Part shown: piece after piece, positions 25,765 to 34,250 of the stretch
Layout of the letters: the number at the start of each line of letters is the position of its first letter
Position numbering within the stretch: position 1 is the first letter of the stretch
Origin: Thermosporothrix hazakensis
Lineage (GTDB): Bacteria > Chloroflexota > Ktedonobacteria > Ktedonobacterales > Ktedonobacteraceae
Assembly: GCF_003253565.1 (NCBI RefSeq)
Contig: NZ_QKUF01000009.1
Coordinates: forward strand, 62,001 to 126,000
Direction of reading: 5' to 3'
Length of the DNA stretch: 64,000 nt
Translations under genes and position numbers: made by a program
Notes under the pieces: generated by a model
Told to the model about the DNA's origin: nothing
The model's input: only the letters and a program-made list of their open reading frames with translations
The model's database searches: none

Positions 25765-27041
25765 AGACGCTCTCTTTTGCGGTTCTTGTGGTTGGTGCCG
25801 GACCCGCGGGACTTGCGGCGGCGACCAGTGCGGCCCGAGGCAATTTCTCGGTTGGTTTGCTTGATGAGAACCCCGCGCCGGGAGGGCAGATCTGGCGCGG
25901 AGGCAGGACGCATGCACCCGGTAAGCAGGCGCGTGTCTGGCTCTCGCTTGCTGAGCTGCCAGAGGTCACGCCGCTGTATCGTACAAAGGTGGTTGCACCT
26001 CTCGGGACGCGGGCGCTGCTTGCTGAGCGGCCCGACGGCCCTGTGCTCATCGAGTTCGAGCGGCTGATTCTGGCCACGGGGGCGCGTGAACGCTTTCTGC
26101 CCTTCCCTGGCTGGACTCTGCCGGGGGTGATGGGTGCAGGAGGCCTGCAAGCGCTGGTCAAGGGCGGTTTACCGGTCGAGGGCAAGCGCATTGTGGTCGC
26201 GGGTAGCGGCCCTTTGCTGCTTGCGGTGGCCGCCTTTCTGAAGTCAAAGGGTGCGCATGTGCTGCTGGTGGCCGAGCAAACGCCCTGGCACCGATTGGGC
26301 GCTTTTGCCTTGCAGCTTCCCCGGTATGGGCGGCAGTTTCGGCAGGCAGGACAGCTCGGTCTACACCTGTACAACGTGCCGTTTCACGCGGATTCCTGGG
26401 TGACGCAGGCACATGGGGATAAGCGGCTCATGGCGGTCTCGGTGCGCATGGGAGGCCGGGTGAAGACGCTGGACTGTGATTATCTGGCCTGTGGTTTCGG
26501 TCTGGTGCCCAACAGCGAGCTCGCGGCGGCTTTTGGCTGTGAGCTCTTCGAGGGCTCTGTGCGCGTGGATGCCTGGCAGCGCACGAGTGTTGAAGGAATC
26601 TACTGCGTTGGAGAGGCGACGGGCATTGGTGGGGTTGATGTCTCGCTGGCGGAAGGCCAGATTGCGGGCTATGCGGCCATCGGTCAGCTAGAGCGGGCGC
26701 GGACGTATTTTCCTGCTCGTGAGAAGGCGGCCCGTTTCGCGGCGCTTCTGGCGCGGAATTTTGCCTTGCGCGATGAGTTGAGACATCTTGCCACCGATGA
26801 AACGCTGCTCTGTCGCTGTGAAGATGTGCCCTATGGTGAGGCGAAACAGCAGGCAAGTTGGCGGAGCGCTCGCTTACAGACGCGTTGTGGGATGGGGCCA
26901 TGCCAGGGGCGCGTCTGTGGGGCGGCGGCCTCGTTTCTATTTGGTTGGACGCCTGATTCGGTGCGGCCTCCCGTCTCGGTTGCACGGGTGGAAACACTGG
27001 CCCTGACACCGGAAACAATCATGAGGAGAAGAACACAATGA
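25761..27041 (+). CDS. FAD/NAD(P)-binding dehydrogenase subunit with C-terminal BFD-like [2Fe-2S] domain
   Basis: A 426-residue flavoprotein of the HcnB/OoxA type. VLVVGAGPAGLAAATSAARG (residue ~7) is the FAD motif, LATGARERFLPFPGW the linker, and GKRIVVAGSGPLLLAVAAFL the second nucleotide-binding motif. The last 70 residues form a BFD-like domain: LLCRCEDVPYGEA and RCGMGPCQGRVCG supply four cysteines for a [2Fe-2S] cluster. It overlaps the [2Fe-2S] gene by 4 bases and the next gene by 4. Third part of the proposed D-hydroxyproline dehydrogenase. Confidence 0.9.
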   Translation: MKTLSFAVLVVGAGPAGLAAATSAARGNFSVGLLDENPAPGGQIWRGGRTHAPGKQARVWLSLAELPEVTPLYRTKVVAPLGTRALLAERPDGPVLIEFERLILATGARERFLPFPGWTLPGVMGAGGLQALVKGGLPVEGKRIVVAGSGPLLLAVAAFLKSKGAHVLLVAEQTPWHRLGAFALQLPRYGRQFRQAGQLGLHLYNVPFHADSWVTQAHGDKRLMAVSVRMGGRVKTLDCDYLACGFGLVPNSELAAAFGCELFEGSVRVDAWQRTSVEGIYCVGEATGIGGVDVSLAEGQIAGYAAIGQLERARTYFPAREKAARFAALLARNFALRDELRHLATDETLLCRCEDVPYGEAKQQASWRSARLQTRCGMGPCQGRVCGAAASFLFGWTPDSVRPPVSVARVETLALTPETIMRRRTQ

Positions 27042-27958
27042 AGGTTAATTGGAGAGGCGTGCTGCCTGCCATTACAACACCATTTATGGAAGATGGCAGT
27101 ATTGATTACACGTTCTTTGCACAGCATTGTCAATGGATGATCGAAGCGGGATGTGTCGGGCTGGTGCCCATCGGTTCACTTGGTGAGAGCGCAACGTTGA
27201 GTTTTGAAGAAAAAAGAGAACTGCTCAAGGTAGCGGTGCAGGCGGTTGGCGAGCGCGTGCCCGTCATTCCGGGAATCGCGGCGCTCTCGACTGCTGAAGC
27301 GGTGCGACTTGCTCAGGCTGCCGAAGAGGTCGGCTGTAGTGGGCTGATGGTGCTGCCTCCCTATGTCTACTCGACTGATTGGCGCGAGATGAAGGCCCAT
27401 GTGGATGCCGTGATTCGGGCGACGAAACTTCCCGTCATGCTCTATAATAATCCTCCTGCCTATAAAACCGATTTTCTACCGGAGCAGATTGCCGAACTGG
27501 CGAGCGAGCACGCCAATCTGGAAGCCGTCAAGGAATCGAGCTCAGATGTGCGGCGTGTGACCGCGCTTCGGGCGCTGCTTGGCGATCGCTTGAATATCCT
27601 GGTGGGCGTTGATGACTGCATCGTAGAGGGCATCCAGGCGGGTGCCGTAGGCTGGATCGCAGGTCTGGTGAACGCGTTCCCTGTTGAATCGGTCGCGCTG
27701 TTCCGCATGGCTCAGGAGGTGCGCGAGGGGCGTGGGGATCGTGCCAGACTCGATGCGCTCTATGCCTGGTTCCTGCCGCTATTGCGCCTGGATACCGTGA
27801 CAAAGTTCGTTCAATTGATTAAACTGACACAAGAGATGGTTGGCATGGGAAGTGCTCGGGTGCGTCCGCCACGTCTCGAAGTCGTCGGAGACGAGCTTGA
27901 AACAGCGCGGCGCATTATTTCTCATGCCCTTGAACAACGTACTCAGCTTCCCCTCTAG
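27038..27958 (+). CDS. DHDPS/NAL family lyase, probable hydroxypyrroline-carboxylate deaminase
   Basis: A 306-residue TIM-barrel class I aldolase-family protein. The Schiff-base Lys is in LEAVKESSSD (~165) and the conserved Tyr in VMLYNNPPAYK (~137); GSLGESATLSFEEKRELL (~48) is the family phosphate/carboxylate loop. In hydroxyproline catabolism a family member (LhpC) converts pyrroline-4-hydroxy-2-carboxylate to 2-oxoglutarate semialdehyde. The context makes this role more likely than dihydrodipicolinate synthase. ATG overlaps the previous stop by 4 bases. Confidence 0.88.
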   Translation: MKVNWRGVLPAITTPFMEDGSIDYTFFAQHCQWMIEAGCVGLVPIGSLGESATLSFEEKRELLKVAVQAVGERVPVIPGIAALSTAEAVRLAQAAEEVGCSGLMVLPPYVYSTDWREMKAHVDAVIRATKLPVMLYNNPPAYKTDFLPEQIAELASEHANLEAVKESSSDVRRVTALRALLGDRLNILVGVDDCIVEGIQAGAVGWIAGLVNAFPVESVALFRMAQEVREGRGDRARLDALYAWFLPLLRLDTVTKFVQLIKLTQEMVGMGSARVRPPRLEVVGDELETARRIISHALEQRTQLPL

Positions 27959-27976
27959 AGAGGAGCAAGGAGGATT

Positions 27977-29560
27977 ATGAGTCAACCCGTTCTTATCGCA
28001 GGAAAATGGCGGCCCGCTCTCCATGAGGCAGGAACCATACAGGCAACCAATCCATCGACGCGTCAGCCCTTGCCTGAACGCTATCCTGTTTCGGATCGCG
28101 AAGACATGCTTGCGGCCTTGAACGCGGCAACCGAGGCGGCGCAACAGCTTCGCCAGACTGTGCCAGAAACGATTGCAGCATTTTTTGAACGCTATGCAGC
28201 TTTACTTGAGGAGCATCAAGAGACGCTGGTGGCGCTGGCCCATGCGGAAACTGGATTGCCAGTCGAACCGCGTCTTCGTAAGGTGGAATTGCCTCGCACC
28301 ACGAATCAGCTTCGGCAGGCGGCACAGGTGGCCCGTGAAGGTTCCTGGAAACAACCGGTGATCGATACAAAGCTGAACATTCGGGCGCTCTTCGCCCCGC
28401 TTGGTAAGCCGGTTGTGATCTTCGGTCCGAACAACTTTCCCTATGCCTTTAACGGGATCTCGGGTGGTGATTTCGTGGCCGCGCTGATTGCCCATAACCC
28501 GGTGATCGCGAAAGCCAATCCCGGTCATCCGGGTACTACATACGAGCTGGCGAAACTGGCTTTTCAGGCCGTGCAAGAGACCGGGATGCCCGAGGCGTCG
28601 GTGCAATTGCTCTATCATTTCTCGAATGAAGTTGGCCTGGAACTGGTCTCGCATCCGCTGGTGGGCGCGGTTGGTTTTACTGGCTCGCAGGCGGCAGGCC
28701 TAGCGCTCAAAGCCGCAGCCGATCGAGCAGGCATTCCGATCTATCTGGAAATGTCGGGCGTGAACCCTGTCTTTATGCTTCCGGGAGCGCTTGAGGAGCG
28801 CCTTGAGCAGATTGTTGGTGAGTTCACCGAGTCCTGCACGATGGCAGCGGGTCAGTTCTGCACCAATCCCGGGCTGGTTATTCTGCGTGCCGGTGAGACA
28901 ACCGAGCGCTTTATCAATGCGGTCAGCGAGCGCTTTGCCAGCATGCGATCGGGCGTCCTGTTCAGCGAGCGCGGCCTGACCGGACTTGATGCAACCGTCA
29001 AGGCGCTTGTGGAGCATGGCGCGCAGGTGGTCACCGGGGGCCAGCCGCTTGATGATGAGGGCTATCGCTATGCGAACACGCTGCTACGGGTGTCGGGTGA
29101 GCACTTCTTGCGTGATGTGGAGGCCCTGGAAAAGGAGGCGTTTGGCCCGGTGAGCCTTTTTGTCGTCGCCGAGGACGAGCAGCAGATACTGGCGATTGCC
29201 CGGGTGCTTTCGGGCGACCTGACCGGGACGATCTATAGCCATACCGGCGATCGTGATGAGGCGCTCTACCTGCAGTTGGAGCCAGTCTTGCGGACAAAGG
29301 TTGGTCGTTTGCTGAATGATAAGATGCCGACGGGCGTTGCGGTCAGTTCGGCGATGAATCATGGCGGGCCATATCCCTCGACCGGCCATCCTGGCTTTAC
29401 CTCGGTGGGACTGCCCGCGGCGGTGCGTCGCTTCACGGCGCTGCATTCCTACGATGCCGTGCGTCCGCATCGTTTGCCCCCTGAGCTGCAAAACAAGAAT
29501 CCGAACGGGCGGCTCTGGCGGCTCATTGATGGCGAGTGGACACAGCAGGATATCGACTAG
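27977..29560 (+). CDS. Aldehyde dehydrogenase, probable 2-oxoglutarate semialdehyde dehydrogenase
   Basis: A 527-residue NAD(P)+-dependent aldehyde dehydrogenase. FGPNNFPYAFN (~150), VGFTGSQAAGLAL (~232), LEMSGVNPVFM with the general-base Glu (~258) and GQFCTNPGLV with the nucleophilic Cys (~295) are readable. The FCTNPG form is typical of the alpha-ketoglutaric semialdehyde dehydrogenase subgroup. It completes the route from hydroxyproline to 2-oxoglutarate. AAGGAGG lies just before the ATG; 18 bases separate it from the deaminase gene. No uptake gene follows. Confidence 0.9.
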   Translation: MSQPVLIAGKWRPALHEAGTIQATNPSTRQPLPERYPVSDREDMLAALNAATEAAQQLRQTVPETIAAFFERYAALLEEHQETLVALAHAETGLPVEPRLRKVELPRTTNQLRQAAQVAREGSWKQPVIDTKLNIRALFAPLGKPVVIFGPNNFPYAFNGISGGDFVAALIAHNPVIAKANPGHPGTTYELAKLAFQAVQETGMPEASVQLLYHFSNEVGLELVSHPLVGAVGFTGSQAAGLALKAAADRAGIPIYLEMSGVNPVFMLPGALEERLEQIVGEFTESCTMAAGQFCTNPGLVILRAGETTERFINAVSERFASMRSGVLFSERGLTGLDATVKALVEHGAQVVTGGQPLDDEGYRYANTLLRVSGEHFLRDVEALEKEAFGPVSLFVVAEDEQQILAIARVLSGDLTGTIYSHTGDRDEALYLQLEPVLRTKVGRLLNDKMPTGVAVSSAMNHGGPYPSTGHPGFTSVGLPAAVRRFTALHSYDAVRPHRLPPELQNKNPNGRLWRLIDGEWTQQDID

Positions 29561-29581
29561 CGCTTCCTTATCCCGCTTCTC

Positions 29582-29603
29582 GGAGCGCTCTTCGGGGCGC
29601 TCC
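29582..29603 (+). terminator. Terminator of the hydroxyproline operon
   Basis: GGAGCGC (29582-29588) and GCGCTCC (29597-29603) form a 7-bp GC-rich stem, followed by TTCTCC. It lies 22 bases after the aldehyde dehydrogenase stop. Confidence 0.65.
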
Positions 29604-29809
29604 TTCTCCAAAAATGATCGGGTCTCCGTTCTGGCTCCATGCGATATATGCTTGAACCTCTCATTGAACCCTGACTCGCTTTCTTCATGACCTCCCTGCC
29701 TGCTGTATAGCAGATATATCTATATCTATGGTTGAAAATATTTTTCATCAAGACAGTCGATTTGAAAATAGAGATTCATAAACTAAATATAGGATACTTT
29801 TCCAGCCTA

Positions 29810-29838
29810 TTGAGAAAAGAATCAAAAAACTATATACT
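29810..29838 (+). promoter_or_regulatory. Promoter of the TIR-domain gene
   Basis: TTGAGA (29810-29815), 17 bases and TATACT (29833-29838) form a clear promoter within an AT-rich tract (about 29700-29860). The predicted transcript begins about 45 bases before the ATG. Confidence 0.7.
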
Positions 29839-29891
29839 ATTCTCCATATACAAGTATGGTGTGAGGTTCGGAGGGAGGAAGGAACATCGAG

Positions 29892-30458
29892 ATGACGAAA
29901 ACGGCCACGAAGGGTATCCCCATTTCATGCTATTTTGCCTCTGTTGATCAACCACTGCATGATGAGCTGAAGAAACATATGAGTGCATTACAGTTGTTGG
30001 GGGTGATAGACTCATGGAATGAATACCGAATAGACACAGGGGCATGTTGGAGACAAGCAATTTATCAATGTTATGAATCACCGTGTATCATCTTGTTGCT
30101 ACTCAGCGCTGATTTTCTGGCAATGGATTACCTGCAATATGGTCGGCTGCCAGAAGTACTTGGAAAGCAGGATACACGTCATGTGACCAAAGCATGTGTG
30201 ATCCCTGTCCTGCTGCGTCCGATTGTCTGGGAAGAGGTCGCGAATGGCTATGCACTGCTTCCCGAGAACAAGCAACCTGTGATTGATTGGCCGGATCGCG
30301 ATCATGCCTTTGTCGCCATTGTGCGCAGTATCAAAGCGGTAGCATCTGCGCTCTTGATGGAACAGTGGCAGGAAGAGAGCCAGAGCCTTTTAGAGAAGAA
30401 ACAGTTTAAAGTTATTTTCCCTCGTTTTGGGCGTGTTGGCAAATTCAGGATGGGGTGA
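29892..30458 (+). CDS. Solo TIR-domain protein with divergent active-site region
   Basis: A 188-residue soluble protein whose first ~155 residues align by eye with bacterial TIR domains: PISCYFASVDQPLHDEL (usually FISYS-x-D), LLGVIDSWNEYRIDTGACWR, IILLLLSADFLAMDYL, then VIPVLLRPIVWEE and DRDHAFVAIVRSI. TIR domains either cleave NAD+ or mediate protein contacts. The catalytic Glu normally found shortly after the SADF-like strand is not at its expected place: the aligned residue is Arg, with a Glu three residues later. A basic 30-residue tail ends the protein. GGAGGGAGGAAGG precedes the ATG. It has no partner gene. Confidence 0.75.
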   Translation: MTKTATKGIPISCYFASVDQPLHDELKKHMSALQLLGVIDSWNEYRIDTGACWRQAIYQCYESPCIILLLLSADFLAMDYLQYGRLPEVLGKQDTRHVTKACVIPVLLRPIVWEEVANGYALLPENKQPVIDWPDRDHAFVAIVRSIKAVASALLMEQWQEESQSLLEKKQFKVIFPRFGRVGKFRMG

Positions 30459-30521
30459 AATCGGGGGCGTGGCCCGCACAGGGTAAGCGGGCCAGCATCT
30501 ATTTCTCGCTCGCGTGAGGGC

Positions 30522-30827
30522 TTATAAAGCGCGGCGGGAGTCTTTGAAGGCACGGAGCAAGGCGAGCAGGATCCAGGCTCCGATAATGGCAACGATCAGG
30601 CTTCCCCAGAACCCGAAGATCGCGTTCGGTGCAAGGAGCTCCATGAGCAGGCCTCCAAGAAATGCACCAATAAGCCCGACTATAATATCGCTGAGCAACC
30701 CAAACCCGCTGCCACGCATTACCGTTCCTGCGATTGCGCCTGCGATCAGCCCGATGAGCAACCAGGCAATGACTCCACCGGGATCGAGGATGGCCCCGAA
30801 AAGGAATGCTGCAAGAGCTATGTTCAT
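30522..30827 (-). CDS. GlsB/YeaQ/YmgE family membrane protein
   Basis: A 101-residue protein with three hydrophobic helices. The family pattern IAWLLIGLIAGAIAGTVMRG (residues ~19-38) and GLLSDIIVGLIGAFLGGLL are typical of the transglycosylase-associated, stress-induced YeaQ group. ATG 30827 is chosen because AAGGAGGGG lies immediately upstream; longer frames lack an SD. The role of this family is not settled; it is often linked to envelope stress. It neighbours Hsp20, divergently. Confidence 0.88.
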   Translation of the reverse strand: MNIALAAFLFGAILDPGGVIAWLLIGLIAGAIAGTVMRGSGFGLLSDIIVGLIGAFLGGLLMELLAPNAIFGFWGSLIVAIIGAWILLALLRAFKDSRRAL

Positions 30828-31015
30828 GTTTCCCCTCCTTCTTCTTCGACCAGCATGACGGCAGCTTTGCTGAAAACGTGAAACTGTACTGATAGACACG
30901 GAGATTCCCCTGTATATCGTTTCATCTTTTAACGAATCTGGCTATACTCTAAGCCAATTCTCATCTTCTTTCTCAGCGGCCATTTTCCAGCTATGCTTGA
31001 GCGCGGCGTGTGTCG

Positions 31016-31043
31016 TTTGCATGTAGAGTGTAGAGGGTATAAT
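31016..31043 (+). promoter_or_regulatory. Promoter of hsp20
   Basis: TTTGCA (31016-31021), 16 bases and TATAAT (31038-31043) form the candidate promoter. No CIRCE-type inverted repeat was recognised between it and the hsp20 ATG at 31114. Confidence 0.5.
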
Positions 31044-31113
31044 GCTTTCTAGAGAGGCGTGATGTGCCAGCCTCCGCTGATTGGTGCTGTCACGAAGGAA
31101 AGGGAAAGCGATT

Positions 31114-31551
31114 ATGAAAGAGCAAGCTGGACAACAGCAGATACCGGTCAAAGTCTATCGCACGGCTGAGCGCGTGATGATTGTTGCGCCGATGCCAGGG
31201 CTGGAGCCGGATGATATCTCTATCGAAGTCACGAGCCAGAACCACCTGATTTTGCAGGGGAAGCTCCGCGGGGCTTTGAAAGATAACAATGAGAAAGAGC
31301 TATTGATTGATGAATGGAGTGTTGGGAGATATTACCGGGATCTTGAGCTCATCGTGCCTGTTGATGCACAGTGCGCCAACGTGACTTATGGGAATGGAGT
31401 CGTGACGGTGACGCTGCCGGTCGGCTCGAAAACGCGTCCGGCTCGTCTGACTCTTGAGCGCATGTCGGCGACACATGGACAGCATCGCGGCAATGCCGGA
31501 CGTCCTCCTGTCTGTGTGCGCCCTGAAGCCGCTTCAAAGCAGGTTCACTAG
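31114..31551 (+). CDS. Hsp20/alpha-crystallin small heat-shock protein
   Basis: A 145-residue holdase chaperone. The alpha-crystallin domain spans about residues 15-110: VYRTAERVMIVAPMPGLEPD, DISIEVTSQNHLILQGKL, YYRDLELIVPVDAQCANVTY and the terminal GVVTVTLPVG, which corresponds to the conserved A-x-x-x-n-G-V-L-x-x-x-x-P. ATG 31114 follows AAGGAAAGGG; an upstream in-frame start at 31081 would add a basic extension. The C-terminal 35 residues are not conserved. Monocistronic. Confidence 0.92.
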   Translation: MKEQAGQQQIPVKVYRTAERVMIVAPMPGLEPDDISIEVTSQNHLILQGKLRGALKDNNEKELLIDEWSVGRYYRDLELIVPVDAQCANVTYGNGVVTVTLPVGSKTRPARLTLERMSATHGQHRGNAGRPPVCVRPEAASKQVH

Positions 31552-31636
31552 TTTTTTCTGTGACCGGATACAGGGAAAGAGCGCATGCCATCGGGCTGAA
31601 CGCGTTTCTCTGTATCGGTCAAATTGGTGGGGGTAC

Positions 31637-31666
31637 TTGACGACAGGGGACAATCTATGGTACACA
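31637..31666 (+). promoter_or_regulatory. Promoter of the T-box-proC-rocD operon
   Basis: TTGACG (31637-31642), 18 bases and TACACA (31661-31666) are positioned to start a transcript near 31672, at the 5' end of the T-box leader. Confidence 0.55.
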
Positions 31667-31671
31667 TGTAA

Positions 31672-31943
31672 GAAGATAAGAAATTGCTGTGATGGGGACC
31701 AGTACATTTGTCTGGGTGCACAGAGAGTGGATATCTGGCAGCTGAGAGATACCGCCACAAAGCAGATGGAACCCACCCCTGAGCTGCTGATGAGGAATCA
31801 GCCGGGTTTGCCCTCCGTTAGCGGGGCCATGAGATAGCAACGGTACAATGAGCCTCATGCTGTGCGCCTCATTCTGTTGCTAACGAAGGTGGTACCACGG
31901 AAGCGCGTTCTTTCGTCCTTCAGGACGGGAGGGCGTTTTTTTA
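31672..31943 (+). ncRNA. T-box riboswitch, proline type
   Basis: Stem I elements are visible: GATGGGGACCAGTAC (AGTA at 31701), CAGAGAG (31721) and GCTGAGAG (31741), then GGAACCCACCCCTGAG (31768-31783) with the specifier region. The candidate specifier codon is CCC at 31772-31774; a one-base shift gives CCA, and both are proline codons. The T-box sequence AAGGTGGTACCACGG (31886-31900) carries UGGU, which would pair with an ACCA tRNA 3' end. A terminator follows: CGC...TTCGTCC / GGACGGGAG...GCG with TTTTTTT (31904-31942). Uncharged tRNA-Pro should favour read-through into proC. Confidence 0.9.
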
Positions 31944-32066
31944 TACCTGTTTGACGGGTTTGTGGTTTGAGAGGAGAACGCGGCGCTGGAGCCTGGCATG
32001 CATGCATCTTTCCCGGGCTTGCTCTGGTCCGCCGACCTCGGTGTGCAAGAAAGGATTGGGATTCTG

Positions 32067-32948
32067 ATGAGTACACGAGAGCGTTTGATGCTTCTCGGAG
32101 CTGGCTCTATGGCTGAAGCTCTCATCAAGGGGCTGCTCGACGCACGTTTGCTTGCGCCTGAGCAGATCACGATTAGCAATCGGTCACACCCTGAACGGTT
32201 AGCGGCTCTTCAGGAGCGGTATGGAGTTACTATTTGTCGGGAGAAGGAGGCAAGCATTCGGGAGGCCACTCTTGTGGTGCTGACGGTGAAACCATTTGAT
32301 GTGGTCGCCGCTTTACAGGAAATTGCGTCCTTCCTTACGCCTGCTCAATTGCTGATCTCGGTCGCTGCGGGCGTGAGTACGGAGGCAATCGAGCAACTTG
32401 TCCGAAAACCTGTGCCGATCATACGCGCAATGCCCAATACGTCTAGCTTTGTCCGTGAGTCGGCGACCGCGCTCTGTCGGGGGCGTCAGGCGACTGCCGA
32501 GCATGTGGAAATCGCACAGCGTTTGTTCTCAGCAATCGGAAGCTCGGTTGTTGTGGATGAGGCGCTGATGGACGCTGTCACCGGTCTTTCGGGAACCGGC
32601 CCGGCTTACTTCTACTATGTTGTTGAGGCCCTGATGGAAGCGGGCGAAGCCTGTGGCCTTGCTCCGGATATCTGCCGCTCGTTGCTGCTCCAGACGCTTG
32701 CTGGATCGGCAAAGATGTTGCAGGAGACCGGCGAGGACCCGGCCACCTTACGCCGCCAGGTGACGTCCCCGAACGGAACCACTATGGCGGGAATCGCAGT
32801 TCTGGAGCAGGGCGGCTTGAAGCCTCTGTTCGTGAGAGCTGTGCAGCGAGCGACCCAACGAGCGCTTGAAATGGGTCAGGAAATACATATCCCCTCATCG
32901 ACAGGTAACATCTCTTCCTCCTCGTTACCTGCATCAAAACGGCATTAG
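32067..32948 (+). CDS. proC: Pyrroline-5-carboxylate reductase
   Basis: A 293-residue NAD(P)H-dependent reductase for the last step of proline synthesis. MLLGAGSMAEALIKGLL (residue ~7) is the Rossmann motif, VIRAMPNTSSFVRESATALC lies at ~120 and GLSGTGPAYFYYVVEALMEA (~170) is the ProC signature, followed by QVTSPNGTTMAGIAVLEQGG. ATG 32067 with AAAGGA 11 bases upstream gives the standard start. The last ~25 residues (Ser-rich) extend past the usual end. Controlled by the proline T-box and co-transcribed with rocD. Confidence 0.95.
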   Translation: MSTRERLMLLGAGSMAEALIKGLLDARLLAPEQITISNRSHPERLAALQERYGVTICREKEASIREATLVVLTVKPFDVVAALQEIASFLTPAQLLISVAAGVSTEAIEQLVRKPVPIIRAMPNTSSFVRESATALCRGRQATAEHVEIAQRLFSAIGSSVVVDEALMDAVTGLSGTGPAYFYYVVEALMEAGEACGLAPDICRSLLLQTLAGSAKMLQETGEDPATLRRQVTSPNGTTMAGIAVLEQGGLKPLFVRAVQRATQRALEMGQEIHIPSSTGNISSSSLPASKRH

Positions 32949-33005
32949 AGAACCTTTTTTCTCGATATATAATCGATACGGCATCAACAAGGAGAACAAT
33001 GAAAT

Positions 33006-34205
33006 ATGGATGTACGCGAATTATGGGAGTTTGAACGTGCTCATGGCGCTCACACCTATGAGCCTCTGGACATCATTCTGACGCGGGGTGAAGGCGTCTG
33101 GGTCTATGACACCGAGGGCCGTAAGTATCTCGATGCGCTCAGCGCCTACTCTGCCCTGAATCAGGGTCACTGTCATCCTCGCCTGGTGAACGCGATGATC
33201 GAGCAGGCGAAAAAGCTCGCTCTGACCTCGCGTGCCTTTCAGAATGACCAGTACCCGTTATTCCTCTACCGGCTCACGCGGCTGACCGGCTTTGACGCCG
33301 CGTTGCCGATGAATAGCGGTGTTGAGGCAGTCGAAACGGCGCTCAAGCTTGCGCGGAAGTGGGCCTATGTCGTCAAGCAGGTGCCGCTGGATCAGGCCGA
33401 GGTGATTGTTGCAGAAAACAATTTCCACGGTCGCACCATCACGGCCATTTCGGCCTCGACCGAGGAGCACTATCGCAAGTACTTCGGCCCGTTTACGCCC
33501 GGCTTTGTGACGGTGCCCTATGGCGATGCAAACGCGCTTGAGGCGGCCATCACGCCACACACCGCGGCTGTTCTGCTTGAGCCGATTCAGGGCGAGGCGG
33601 GGGTCAATGTGCCGCCTGCCGGATACCTGCAAACGGTGCGGACGCTTTGTGAGCGCCACAACGTTCTGCTGATTACCGACGAGATTCAGACCGGGCTTGG
33701 TCGAACCGGGAAACTCTTCGCGTTCCAGCACGAGAGCATCCGCCCCGATATCGTGACGATCGGGAAGGCGCTCGGTGGTGGCATGTATCCGGTCAGCGCG
33801 ATTCTGGCGGATCGTGCGTTGATGGATCTTTTTGTGCCAGGCGAGCATGGCTCGACCTTCGGTGGAAACCCGCTTGCGGCGGCGGTCGCGATCGAGGCAC
33901 TCAATGTACTGGTTGACGAGGGGTTGATTGAGCGCTCGGCAGAACTGGGCGAGTACGCGCTTGGGAAGCTGAGACGGCTTTCCAGCCCGTTGGTGAAGGA
34001 GGTTCGCGGGAAAGGGCTGCTGATCGGCATTGAGCTGATGCCGCAGGCGGGCGGTGCACGCCACTACTGCGAGTTGCTGAAGGAGCGTGGCCTGCTCTGT
34101 AAGGAGACGCACGAGAACGTGATCCGCTTCGCTCCGCCGCTTGTGATCGAGCGCGAGACGCTTGATTGGGCGCTGGATCAGATCATCAGCGTGTTAGAGG
34201 CCTAG
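33006..34205 (+). CDS. rocD: Ornithine aminotransferase
   Basis: A 399-residue class III PLP aminotransferase converting ornithine plus 2-oxoglutarate to glutamate semialdehyde, which cyclises to pyrroline-5-carboxylate. YSALNQGHCHPRLVNAM, LPMNSGVEAVETALKLARKW and ENNFHGRTITAISAS are hallmarks; DEIQTGLGRTGK has the PLP Asp, and TIGKALGGGMYPVSAI the Schiff-base Lys. AAGGAG lies 12 bases before the ATG, rather far; a tiny out-of-frame ORF begins between. It is 57 bases after proC. Under proline T-box control it must act anabolically, supplying ProC from ornithine. No proA/proB is in the window. Confidence 0.93.
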   Translation: MDVRELWEFERAHGAHTYEPLDIILTRGEGVWVYDTEGRKYLDALSAYSALNQGHCHPRLVNAMIEQAKKLALTSRAFQNDQYPLFLYRLTRLTGFDAALPMNSGVEAVETALKLARKWAYVVKQVPLDQAEVIVAENNFHGRTITAISASTEEHYRKYFGPFTPGFVTVPYGDANALEAAITPHTAAVLLEPIQGEAGVNVPPAGYLQTVRTLCERHNVLLITDEIQTGLGRTGKLFAFQHESIRPDIVTIGKALGGGMYPVSAILADRALMDLFVPGEHGSTFGGNPLAAAVAIEALNVLVDEGLIERSAELGEYALGKLRRLSSPLVKEVRGKGLLIGIELMPQAGGARHYCELLKERGLLCKETHENVIRFAPPLVIERETLDWALDQIISVLEA

Positions 34206-34212
34206 GCATATG

Positions 34213-34250
34213 GAAGCAGGGGAGTCGCGCAGACTGCTCTGCTTCTTTTT
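34213..34250 (+). terminator. Terminator of the proC-rocD operon
   Basis: GAAGCAG (34213-34219) pairs with CTGCTTC (34239-34245) and is followed by TTTTT. It lies just after the rocD stop. Confidence 0.8.

Noticed and set aside
29600..29900. Mobile-element insertion carrying the TIR gene
   Set aside because: The tract is AT-rich, but no terminal inverted repeats, target duplication or transposase fragment could be found.
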